This document shows, piece by piece, positions 55,601 through 64,000 of a stretch of 64,000 bases of DNA. The position numbers and the translations under genes were made by a program. How positions within the stretch are numbered: position 1 is the first letter of the stretch; every line of letters starts with the position of its first letter. The stretch spans positions 128,209 to 192,208 of the forward strand of contig QLIY01000216.1 of assembly GCA_003260075.1 (NCBI GenBank), written 5' to 3'. This DNA comes from Phallusia mammillata. Its lineage: Eukaryota; Chordata; Ascidiacea; Phlebobranchia; Ascidiidae. The notes beneath the pieces were generated by a model. It saw only the letters and a program-made list of their open reading frames with translations. It was not told the DNA's origin and did no database searches.

Positions 55601-56590
55601 CGTCGCTTAGGCCTGTGTACAGGTTTCCTTTAATGTCCTCTTCTATTGATTCTGGCCCCACAAAGTTTTTGTTTCTGTTGAAAAACCCAATACACTAAAC
55701 ACACCAAATGTAGTGAGTTTGTCGCGAAGTATATTGGCCCATAATGGTGAAATGCTTGCTTATCAAACCTTTCGGCAATGACACAGTCAACAGGTGCTGA
55801 ATGTTGCATTAACGACCGTACTGTTTTATCACAATGCAATACAGGCTATACGGATTCGCTGAATCAAACAATGTGCCATAACTCGTGAGTAATTAAAACG
55901 GATATTGCAAACTAATGGTTAAGTTCATATCCTTATAGTAGCCTACACAGATAACGATACTTCATATACTTTGTAACAATTTTAACCAGTGGTAGGATTC
56001 AATTTTTTTTGTCAGCCGGTTCTATGACAAAAGTCACATTTTTCAGCCGGTTCTGTTACAAAAAGTCCATTGACTCAGCCGATTCTGTTACAAAAATCCA
56101 TTGACAGTAACCAGTAATGCTAACCAGTCGGTTTTGTTACAAAAAGTCCATTGACAGTAACCAGTAATGCTAACCGGTTCGCTGATCTCCAAAATGCCGT
56201 GAGACGGTTCTATAGAACCGGTGCGAACCAGGTGCATCCCACCACTGATTGTAACTTTACATGAAGTTCTTACATTTCTCCGTCGGTAAGCTTGGTATTT
56301 CGTTCAAACTCAATCACCGGTGCAATATCGGCAATAGCAAGGGCAGTTATTGGGGATCTATAATAGCCCAACCCGGCGACACCTCCGAGCAAAGCTAGCA
56401 GTCCCACAAACAGCACACCACATATTCGGCTTGAATACTGAGTCTTTTCCATAGGCTTGCTCTGTACTTTTGTCAGTTTCTCAGCAGGTCTTTGTGTTGA
56501 ATCCTGTTGTCTTCTGTTCCTTTGCCTGGGCTTAGGCATGACTGTCTTTGAGCTAGGATATGCGGAAGGTCGTTTAACACCTAATGTCAT
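52644..56590 (-). CDS. APMAP: APMAP-like, strictosidine-synthase-like propeller protein
   Basis: Six coding exons: 56590-56274, 55674-55490, 55204-54977, 54257-54060, 53450-53303, 52851-52644; all junctions in frame, 427 aa (human APMAP is 416). A start ten codons earlier (56620) is also open. The N-terminus is basic and cytosolic, with one membrane anchor at about residues 56-76 (ICGVLFVGLLALLGGVAGLG), then a lumenal six-bladed beta-propeller of the gluconolactonase/strictosidine-synthase type. Matching motifs: VGPESI, GRPLG, YVVDAYSGLYKL, FPDDLSVTADERKIYFSDAS, SRILEYDT, FANGVQLSSDE, PDNIRPSSKGTYW, LGTYIAP. Vertebrate APMAP is an arylesterase-like type II membrane protein important in adipocyte differentiation. 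Introns carry two hAT elements and a GTTGTAAGTCGGGC-type MITE. Confidence 0.93.
53609..53914. mobile_element. hAT MITE, 306 bp, in APMAP intron
   Basis: Ends TAGTGATGCACCGAA and TTCGGTGCATCACTA are perfect inverted repeats; 8-bp target duplication CTTTCAAA at 53601-53608 and 53915-53922. Same family as 38902. Confidence 0.94.
54566..54910. mobile_element. MITE of the AGAGTTGTAAGTCGGGC family
   Basis: Starts AGAGTTGTAAGTCGGGCTGG and ends CAGGCCCAACAACTCT. It has the interior typical of the family (TTCTTAAAAAACGG, TTCGGGCTCCAATTTCAGG) seen also at 1591-2125. It runs up to the 3' flank of an APMAP exon, ending about 70 bp beyond the donor at 54976, inside the intron. Confidence 0.65.
55987..56247. 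mobile_element. hAT MITE in APMAP intron 1
   Basis: Ends CAGTGGTAGGATTCAA and TGCATCCCACCACTG; flanks ATTTTAAC and ATTGTAAC match at seven of eight. The interior has four tandem-like repeats of GCCGGTTCTGTTACAAAAAG. Confidence 0.8.
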
Positions 56591-58149
56591 GCGACACCTC
56601 AACTGAACAAAACTCAGCACTCGCGATCAGTGATGGAGAACGGTTTTACCTTATGCACCGAACCGAAGTCTACCGGTGAGCAAATATTTGATTTGTTAAA
56701 CTGCGCATTCCGCCACTTGGTACTGGTTACATCGATGCATAACGTGTGCTTACTGGTGTACTTGTGCGGAACCCTTACAAGCAGTCGTGAATTAACAGAC
56801 TGCTTATTTTTTACCGGTTTTAACCGGATGTTCATTGAAGTTTATTTTGCATTTAGTTACTCGGCGTGTGGTGACATTAGCATTGTATCTCGCAACAGGA
56901 TACTTAAGAACATTTGCATAAAACTGACCCCTAAACCCACCAATGTAATTTCAATGCTAATGCTTTTGTGTAAGCGGCGTGGGCTGAAACAGGCGACGGG
57001 TTGCTATCGCTTTAGCTTTTATCTATACAGCTTAAGTAAACCACATAACTATATGTTAACAACGTTTGGTTATTACCCCAAAATTAAAAAACAACAAATT
57101 TTTAGTGGCTTCCGAAACATGAATGTAGCAAATAGTTTTGGCCTTGCTTCGAGTTGGTTATGTCATGGAAAAAGGGTCTTTAAATGGTACGACAGGGTGG
57201 CAACGGTTTATCAAGTGTCTCCATAATTTTCTTTTATATACCACTGTTTTTAGAAACGAAGGTACATCTAATGATCTAATAATATTCAATCAAGTGGTAG
57301 CTAAAATACGGTCCAGATTGATTTATTTCTTTATCTATTGACTTGGTTACACGATTTGTCAATCAGTAGCCTGTTAACTGTTTATTACGTCGCCATCCGT
57401 ATCGATACGTTGTATGTTTGAAGACGAAATTTACTGGGTTGTGTAAAGAGCGTTTGGCGCACACTTGCTAATCCTACTAATTTGGCTGCAAGCGTCAATA
57501 AAACTCGGACGAAAAACCTGACCATTGAAAGATAGCAGATATGTCATTGACAAGAGGTATCTGCTAAAATTTAACTTTTTATTTGTTAAATTGATTGATT
57601 TGTATCGTATGTGGGTAAAACAACGTCTCTATGGGTTATGCTGACACCACGGGCTCATCCTCTGCCCTCGCAGCTAAAAATTAAACCACATTACCAAGGA
57701 ATAAATGTTTTTAAAAAACTCTCCAAATGGTAATAAACTAAATCAAACAACGAAAGCGACATGCGACAAATTTCTCATGTATATCGTCACGGATCGGTTA
57801 ACACCGAAGTCTGAATAACCAAACAACTGTGGATTTTGGATGCCGCTTGTCAAAAAGGATGTCAAGCCATGTTTTACCATTTTAACCGTACTAAAACATT
57901 TTGAGGCCTGCTTACTACTGTTATGATAACAACCAAACATGATATTTGAAAGCAAGGGTGAAACAAGACAGCGGCTAAGAAGATTTGATAACATTCGGGG
58001 TAAGAACAGAATTTGTGATGTCTTTTGTCCAGTAAAACATCCGTCTTATAGGAGTATACTGCAGTATTTTTCAAAAAAAATCAATTGGATATGATAAAAT
58101 GCTTGAGTTAACTTCACTTTGCATGGATATGACATGTTTGTAAATGCAG
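56591..58149. other. Intergenic between APMAP and FPGT
   Basis: Head-to-head interval holding presumed promoters of both genes. A 198-codon plus-strand frame (56630-57226) is open but looks like translated AT-rich DNA (rich in F, Y, L, C; no domain). No TATA box or repeat end stands out. Confidence 0.5.
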
Positions 58150-60940
58150 GCAAAAAAGAAACAAATCATACATTTTGGGACGTTGTTGTTGTAACTGCCG
58201 CCGATGAGCCACAGAAAAATGCATTTCAAAAGCAAATTGAACAAAAGCTAAAAAGTAAAGAACTTCCTACTTTTTCTTCGTATTTGGTTATTTGTGATCC
58301 ACCAGGCTACAAAATAGGTAAGAAACTAACATTACCTACATTCTTGACTATTACTAAATCATTTTTTTACTCTTTATTGAAACCCTCAACAGCTATTTTT
58401 AGAAGCCTAATGTCTTGGAAAAAATCAATTGTGCTGAAAATCTTCAGTAAAATATATGGGTGTTTGTGTAAAATATGTTATTTGTGCAATTAGTTTGCTT
58501 TTGCTAGTTTGTTGCCAACCTAACATATTTTAAATTTGACTACTATCTTGTGAATCATGTTTTTTAACAGAAATGTTGTCATTCTAAACACAATCATGTC
58601 AGTTTACAAATTATTTGGTACAGCTGGTTTATCTACGAGTTTTTATGTAGGAAATGGTGGGGCGACTATGTTGGTTTTGGAAGAACTTTACTCTAAATAT
58701 GGTGAGTCAGTTTACAAAATGAAAACGATTGTTATTCATGCTGGTGGATACAGTCAACGTCTTCCAACTGCAAGTGTCCTTGGAAAGGTATTTTTACTTG
58801 TTTAGGTCATTTAGAAAAGTGCTGAAATTTTATTGTACTGCATTTAGGTGTTCACTGCGTTTCCAACAAGGGAACCTATTTTGCAAATGCTTGAACTAAA
58901 ACTAGCCTCCTGCATTGACTTTCCGGGCAAAATTGAATCTGGAGGTGTATTTGTGTGTTGTGCTGACACTGTGGAAGTTTACAATGACTTGGGTAAACCT
59001 TGGAAGTTTCACCCCTCAGGTAGTTTAGCTGTGCACTAATTAATATAATGTTCTCTGCTTGTTTATGATTAAGTCTGTTGAACTAAACTAAAAATGGAAT
59101 GGTGGTTGTTTTGTCATTTCAATAAAGTTCTTCAGTTTGTTGAAGGATTTTAAATGAGCCATGCTTAAATTTGTGTTTTTTTACTGTCATATTCTACATC
59201 AGTGGTTCCCAACCTTTCGTGGACCATGGCCCCCTTAAAGTAACTTTTTGGCCTTGTGGCCCCCTTCAAGTTACCATGTAGGACCTGTGGCCCCCTTAAA
59301 ATGTAGATAGCAATCTCGCGTTGGAATGCGGTATTAATTTTGGCCTTAAACAGGTCTAATAGAGTAAAAGAGTGTGATAAACCTCACTATAAACAAATAG
59401 TATGTGAAATAGTCCATTAAATTCGGGAATAAAGTTAAAGTGAAAATGACTTTTAGTGGGTGTTTCTTGTGAATCTACGCCTGTGACCCCCCGGAACACA
59501 GCTCGTGGCCCCCTGGGGGGCCATGGACCCTGGTTGGGAACCACTGTTCTACATCATATATATTCTTTATGCATGCAATTGTTTTTAGGTATTACAGGCC
59601 TTGGCCACCCATCATCAATTGAAATAGGCACAACACATGGTGTTTATTTGCTTAACTCTTTGCACAGTGGTTCAATCACTGCTGAATGCAAACAATTTCT
59701 TCACAAACCTTCAGCCAAGAAGATGTATGCCACTAATGGTTGTGTACAAAAAACAGCACTGGGCGAAGACATTGTAATAACTGACAGTGCATTTTACATG
59801 GCACCTGATGTTTGTCGAAAGCTACTGAAATTCTACTGTGATAACAAACCACTTACCTGTGAGATTGACGCTTATGGAGATTTTCTACAGGTAATGTGAA
59901 TGTTTGGTTGGTAAAGGTTATGTGTTTTACTGCTTGAATATGTTTTTTGTTGCATTTTCAACCTAAATTTAGTATGGTTTTGCTACCTACAAGTTCTTGC
60001 CTTTTGGGCTTTTACTAGATTTTAATGGCTCAACGTGTCGTCACGATACTTTTATGTTGTCTAGTCTTAAAGTAATCCACAGAATATTAGTCATCAAAAA
60101 AATTGCATTGAAATGGGTTGGTGATCTTTGCACTAGCCTTCAAAGCTGCCTTTGTTACATAACTAGAAAGTTTACTTTTTTTGTCTTTGTCATCTTTCTA
60201 GGCGCTTGGCACTGATTCAGACGATTCTTACATTACCAATACAGCGAATGTGGTACGCGAAACCTCGTCCCTTCTCTATTTGCGTCGCAAAGTTTACGAC
60301 ACATTGCGTGGGACAACCTTACACGTGGTGGCGCTAATACCCAGTGTGGGAGAAACTAGTGACGTGTCATCGCATTTCTACCATTTCGGGACGTCCAGAG
60401 AATATCTCGACGTAATGACCAAGGAAAGAGTTTTGTCGGAAATTACCGACTCCGAACTCGTTTCGCATTGCGCGGGTTTGCCTTACAAGTATACACCAGC
60501 TGGTGACAAACCTTTAGTCGAGAACCCACCACGGCTAATGGCTTCGGTTATACTGCCGTGCGTGAGTATAGGCGAGGGCTCCACCCTCGAGTATTGCCAC
60601 TTGCGCGAGTTTACCGCTATAGGCGCAAATAGCATTGTTAGCAGTTGCTCGTTGTTTCCCAGCACAACCGTCCCACCGGACACTATTCTTCACACAGTGG
60701 CGATAAACTCTCATCATGCTGGAGAACTGCAGTTTGTCACTATCGCTTTCGGAATAGCCGATAACATGAAGGCGTCTACTTTGTGGGATAATGCGCTTTC
60801 TGAGATCAAGTATTACGGTAATTTGTTGGAAAATACCTTCAGCGACGCAAGTAGAGCTTTCCCTAACACCGCTAAAGACGATAAGGTAAGTCTGTGGCAT
60901 GCAAAGATCTTTCCTGCATTTCCCACCATGGAGAAGTCCT
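58150..60940 (+). CDS. FPGT: Fucose-1-phosphate guanylyltransferase, C-terminus missing
   Basis: Makes GDP-L-fucose from L-fucose-1-phosphate and GTP in the cytosolic fucose salvage pathway, after fucokinase. Exons 58150-58317, 58651-58787, 58848-59019, 59589-59890 and 60202-60940, all in frame. Motifs: WDVVVVTAADE, IVIHAGGYSQRLPTAS then VLGKVF (nucleotide-binding), LELKLA, CADTVEVY, HPSSIEIGTTHGVYLL, FLHKPSAKKMY, TDSAFYM, CEIDAYGDFLQ and SLWHAKIFPAF. The N-terminal exon is not identified; an ATG at 58119 is open but may be intronic. The frame is cut at a G run (60941-60950), removing about 60 residues that are found inverted at 62235 and 63520. Intron 3 holds a hAT element. Confidence 0.93.
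59200..59546. mobile_element. hAT MITE, 347 bp, in FPGT intron
   Basis: Ends CAGTGGTTCCCAACCTTTCG and GGTTGGGAACCACTG; perfect 8-bp target duplication TTCTACAT (59192-59199, 59547-59554). Confidence 0.94.
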
Positions 60941-60950
60941 GGGGGGGGGG

Positions 60951-61320
60951 AACTGTCAATCCAAAGAATTTGCCATTAACAAACTTGTGCCATGTTCAGA
61001 CCATTTTGGTCGAGCACCGAGCAAAGGAAACGTCCGCGACGAGACCCGACAAAGGGCACTGGGGTTTTGGCTTGATTCGACATATCCCTATTGTTTGTCA
61101 TCTACAGAAGAAGCCCAAACAGATCGAGACGGAGGTGGAAGTTCCGTCGGAATTCGAGACGAGGAAAGTATTGAAAACTTCGATCCAGACGCCAGCATCT
61201 ACGCTTGACATCATTAACTCAATGAAGGCATTAAATTTGTTGTCAATTGTTCGTGATGTCCTTTTATGTGTTTGTGGAATAAAGCAACATTGTGAAAAAT
61301 ATACTGTTGTTTATTTTTAA
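60951..61320 (+). other. Orphan 3' terminal exon of unknown gene
   Basis: After the G run an open frame from 60956 to a TGA at 61206-61208 encodes about 84 aa, ending DEESIENFDPDASIYA, with AATAAA at 61278-61283. It is not the FPGT C-terminus and has no homology to it. The FPGT reading frame itself also stays open to 61320, by chance. It looks like the last exon of another gene joined here. I do not recognise the protein. Confidence 0.4.
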
Positions 61321-62234
61321 AGTTTTTAATGCCTTCATAATAAAATGTTAGTAAACCCTTATAGTAAGTTATTTGAATGCCGAAATATTACGAACTATTT
61401 TGTTTTTGTCACAAAAGGTATCTACTATCAGGCTACTATAGTCAAAAATACTTATTATAGTTCTACGTTATTAATTCGTTGCGATAGGTGCAGTACATTT
61501 GACCGCTACATAGGCTGCATTAGTCAAATAGGATGGGGCACTATGGTATCAACCTATACAATCTGTGAAATGAAACATTTACACCGGCTTAACCCAGTAC
61601 CACAGATTTGCTGGGCTACAGATCGTAAATCGAAGCGAAATTAGTCACGAAAAACAACAGAGATTATGGTGGACACCAGTTTATTACAAGTAAACAATGA
61701 TGTTCGTGGTATAAACGTTTTTGCCATACACACATGCAGTTACGAACGTTTCAAGAAGTGTGATTGGACAGCAAATGTTATTGAAGTTAACCGAGGCTAA
61801 TGCATATACTGAAAGGTTGAACACAATTGCACGGTTAGAATTGCAAATTTGAAGAAACATGTGCAAACTCTAAGGTCGCTATATTAGCATTTCTTTACCT
61901 TTGGTGAATTTCAAACTAGGTGGTAAATGTTGTAGGATACAAAAAATGTAACTTAGTTATTGGATCACTGCCATAAGAGGAATATTGGTTATAGGCTACA
62001 CATTACGCCTCGCAGCAATAGTTTATTCATTGGTACAGTATCGCATGTTACTTAACTTATTTAATATCCTAAGTTTACATATTTTTTTGCACATAGGCCT
62101 ACCAATATCAGGATATTTCGTTTTTACCTTAAAGTTACAACTTTGTGATGAATCCGTTTGTGTTGGAGATAGGCTAAACAGGTTAACCGAACTACGATAG
62201 TAATACAAACAAAAAGTAGGAAAAAAGTACTGCA
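61321..62234. other. Block duplicated at 62507-63519, no gene
   Basis: AT-rich, plus-strand copy of the sequence that also lies at 62507-63519 (roughly 95% identical by eye). The second copy contains a further internal repeat (62640-62897 and 62899-63150) joined at a single N (62898). It is probably the 3' flank of the inverted FPGT gene. Confidence 0.65.
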
Positions 62235-62497
62235 TCATGAAGAGTATAATGAAGATAGTGCGCTTTGGTCATGTCGAGTTGCCTGGATCTGACTCTTCAA
62301 CTTGCTTCGAAACTCGAGCATACGGTCGACATTCTTACATAGCAATATATCTGCCATGGAGTACAGGACTTGGTCGGGCTCTTCACTTAACTTGCATTTC
62401 GCGGCATAGCCGCGGTTCTTCAGAATTACATTAAGACGCTCACATGCCTGAGACGAGGACTTCTCCATGGTGGGAAATGCAGGAAAGATCTTTGCAT
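62235..62497 (-). pseudogene. FPGT: FPGT C-terminal fragment, inverted
   Basis: Minus strand encodes HAKIFPAFPTMEKSSSQAC, then the C-terminal tail ending SALSSLYSS and a stop, homologous to the end of vertebrate FPGT. It is cut at its 5' side by a G run (62498-62506). It differs from the 63520 copy at several residues (RGYAAKC versus RGIGAKC), so it is an allele or duplicate. Confidence 0.85.
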
Positions 62498-63519
62498 GGG
62501 GGGGGGGTTCTACGTTATTAATTCGTTGCGATAGATGCAGTACATTTGACCGCTACATACATTAGTCAAAAAGGATGGGGCAGTATGGTATCAACCTATA
62601 CAATCTGTGAAATGAAACATTTACACCGGCTTAACCCAGTACCGCAGATTTGCTGGGCTAACGATCGTAAATCGAAGCGAAATTAGTCATGAAAAACAAC
62701 CGAGATTATGGTGGACAACAGTTTATTACAAGTAAACAATGATGTTCGTAGTATAAACGTTTTTGCCATACACACATGCTGTTACGAACGTTTCAAGAAG
62801 TGTGATTGACAGCAAACGTTATTGAAGTTAACCGAGGCTAATGCATATACTGAAAGGTTGAACACAATTGCACGGTTAGAATTGCAAATTTGAAGAANCA
62901 GATTTGCTGGGCTAACGATCGTAAATCGAAGCGAAATTAGTCATGAAAAACAACCGAGATTATGGTGGACAACAGTTTATTACAAGTAAACAATGATGTT
63001 CGTAGTATAAACGTTTTTGCCATACACACATGCTGTTACGAACGTTTCAAGAAGTGTGATTGACAGCAAACGTTATTGAAGTTAACCGAGGCTAATGCAT
63101 ATACTGAAAGGTTGAACACAATTGCACGGTTAGAAATGCAAATTTGAAGAAACATGTGCAAACTGTAAGGTTGCTATATTAGCATTTCTTTACCTTGGAT
63201 AAATTTCAAACTAGGTGGTGTTGTAGAATACAAAATATGTAGTTATTGGATCACTGCCATAAGAGGAATATTGGTTATAGGCTACACATTACGCCTCGCA
63301 GCAATAGCTTATTCATTGGTAGGAGACAGTATCGCATTTTACTTAATTTATTTAATATCCTAAGATTACATATTTTTTTTCACATACCAACATCAGGATG
63401 TGTCGTTTTTACCTTAAAGTTACAACTTTGTGATGAATGCGTTTGTGTTGGGGATAGGCTATACAGGTTAACCGAACTACGATAGTAATAAAAACAAAAA
63501 GTAGGAAAAAAGTACTGCA

Positions 63520-64000
63520 TCATGAAGAGTATAATGAAGATAGTGCGCTTTGGTCATGTCGAGTTGCCTGGATCTGACTCTTCAACTTGCTTCGAAACTC
63601 GAGCATACGGTCGACATTCTTACATAGCAATATATCTGCCATGGAGTACAGGACTTGGTCAGGCTTTTCACTTAACTTGCATTTAGCGCCAATGCCGCGG
63701 TTCTTCAGAATTACATTAAGACGCTGACATGCCCGAGACGAGGACTTCTCCATGGTGGGAAATGCAGGAAAGATCTTTGCATGCCACAAACTTACCTTAT
63801 CGTCTTTAGCGTTGTCAGGAAAAGCTCTACTTGCGTCGCTAAAGCTGTTTTCCAACAAATTACCGTAATACTTGATCTCAGAAAGAGCATTATCCCACAA
63901 AGCAGACGCCTTCATGTTATCGGCTATTCCGAAAGCGATAGTGACAAACTGTAGTTCTCCAGCATGATGAGAGTTTATCGCCACTGTGTGAAGAATAGTG
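63520..64000 (-). CDS. FPGT: FPGT C-terminal exon, second gene copy (partial)
   Basis: Open on the minus strand from the window edge to a stop at 63520, about 160 aa. It reads TILHTVAINSHHAGE, then the same sequence as the plus copy (60680-60940) with scattered changes, then the C-terminal tail (CKLSEKPDQVLYSMADIL, MLEFRSKLKSQ) missing from the plus copy. Either two tail-to-tail FPGT genes exist here, or two alleles were joined in opposite orientations. The exon continues beyond the window. Confidence 0.88.
   Translation of the reverse strand, partial: TILHTVAINSHHAGELQFVTIAFGIADNMKASALWDNALSEIKYYGNLLENSFSDASRAFPDNAKDDKVSLWHAKIFPAFPTMEKSSSRACQRLNVILKNRGIGAKCKLSEKPDQVLYSMADILLCKNVDRMLEFRSKLKSQIQATRHDQSALSSLYSS

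Noticed and set aside
60894..60940. Intron donor GTAAGT in FPGT exon (after DDK)
   Set aside because: The following VSLWHAKIFPAF is conserved FPGT coding sequence in both copies, so the GTAAGT is read through.

Overview
This is a eukaryotic, animal-type window. It has small-intron genes with canonical GT/AG junctions, AT-rich intergenic DNA, and many short hAT-type transposons with intact 8-bp target duplications. The gene content is a 21-exon AMP deaminase, an APMAP/strictosidine-synthase-like esterase, fucose-1-phosphate guanylyltransferase and an MS4A/CD20-like four-span membrane protein. With the compact introns this best fits an invertebrate chordate, probably an ascidian such as Ciona. 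That is an inference, not a database match.

Left third (1-23.5 kb): a dispersed tandem array of seven related small secreted proteins, which I label SCW-1 to SCW-7 (working names). Each has a signal-peptide exon, a 26-27-codon middle exon and a ~75-codon last exon. All coding introns are phase 0 and a further intron lies just before the ATG. The last exon carries a rigid signature, C-x15-C-x7-W ... C-W-x6-G-x-C-x-L. Six copies lie on the minus strand; SCW-7, at the right end, is on the plus strand. SCW-4 is broken and SCW-7 is interrupted by assembly debris. Five minus-strand copies share a core promoter (GTTAAATAC-like box, 14-16 bp, then CTGACCAGCAAAGCA-like motif). I do not recognise the family; it is the best candidate for something undescribed.

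Middle (23.5-48 kb): about 2.7 kb with no gene, then AMP deaminase on the plus strand (ATG 26169, stop 46815, 855 aa). It has a long first intron and two alternative, frame-compatible small exons upstream of the catalytic region. Its introns hold hAT elements, including one nested inside another next to a transposase zinc-finger remnant.

Right third (49.8-64 kb): the MS4A-like gene (+, 49823-52143), APMAP-like gene (-, 52644-56590) and FPGT (+, from 58150). The C-terminal FPGT exon is missing from the plus copy but occurs twice, inverted, at 62235-62497 and 63520-64000.

Assembly quality matters for reading this window. About 35 runs of 8 or more identical C or G sit at junctions that mostly repeat 50-500 bp of flanking sequence with a few mismatches. 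Every run is poly-C left of the N gap (11570-11796) and every run is poly-G right of it. This looks like poly-G contig ends joined without collapsing their overlaps, in two contigs of opposite orientation. Several exons therefore appear twice, once as a fragment.
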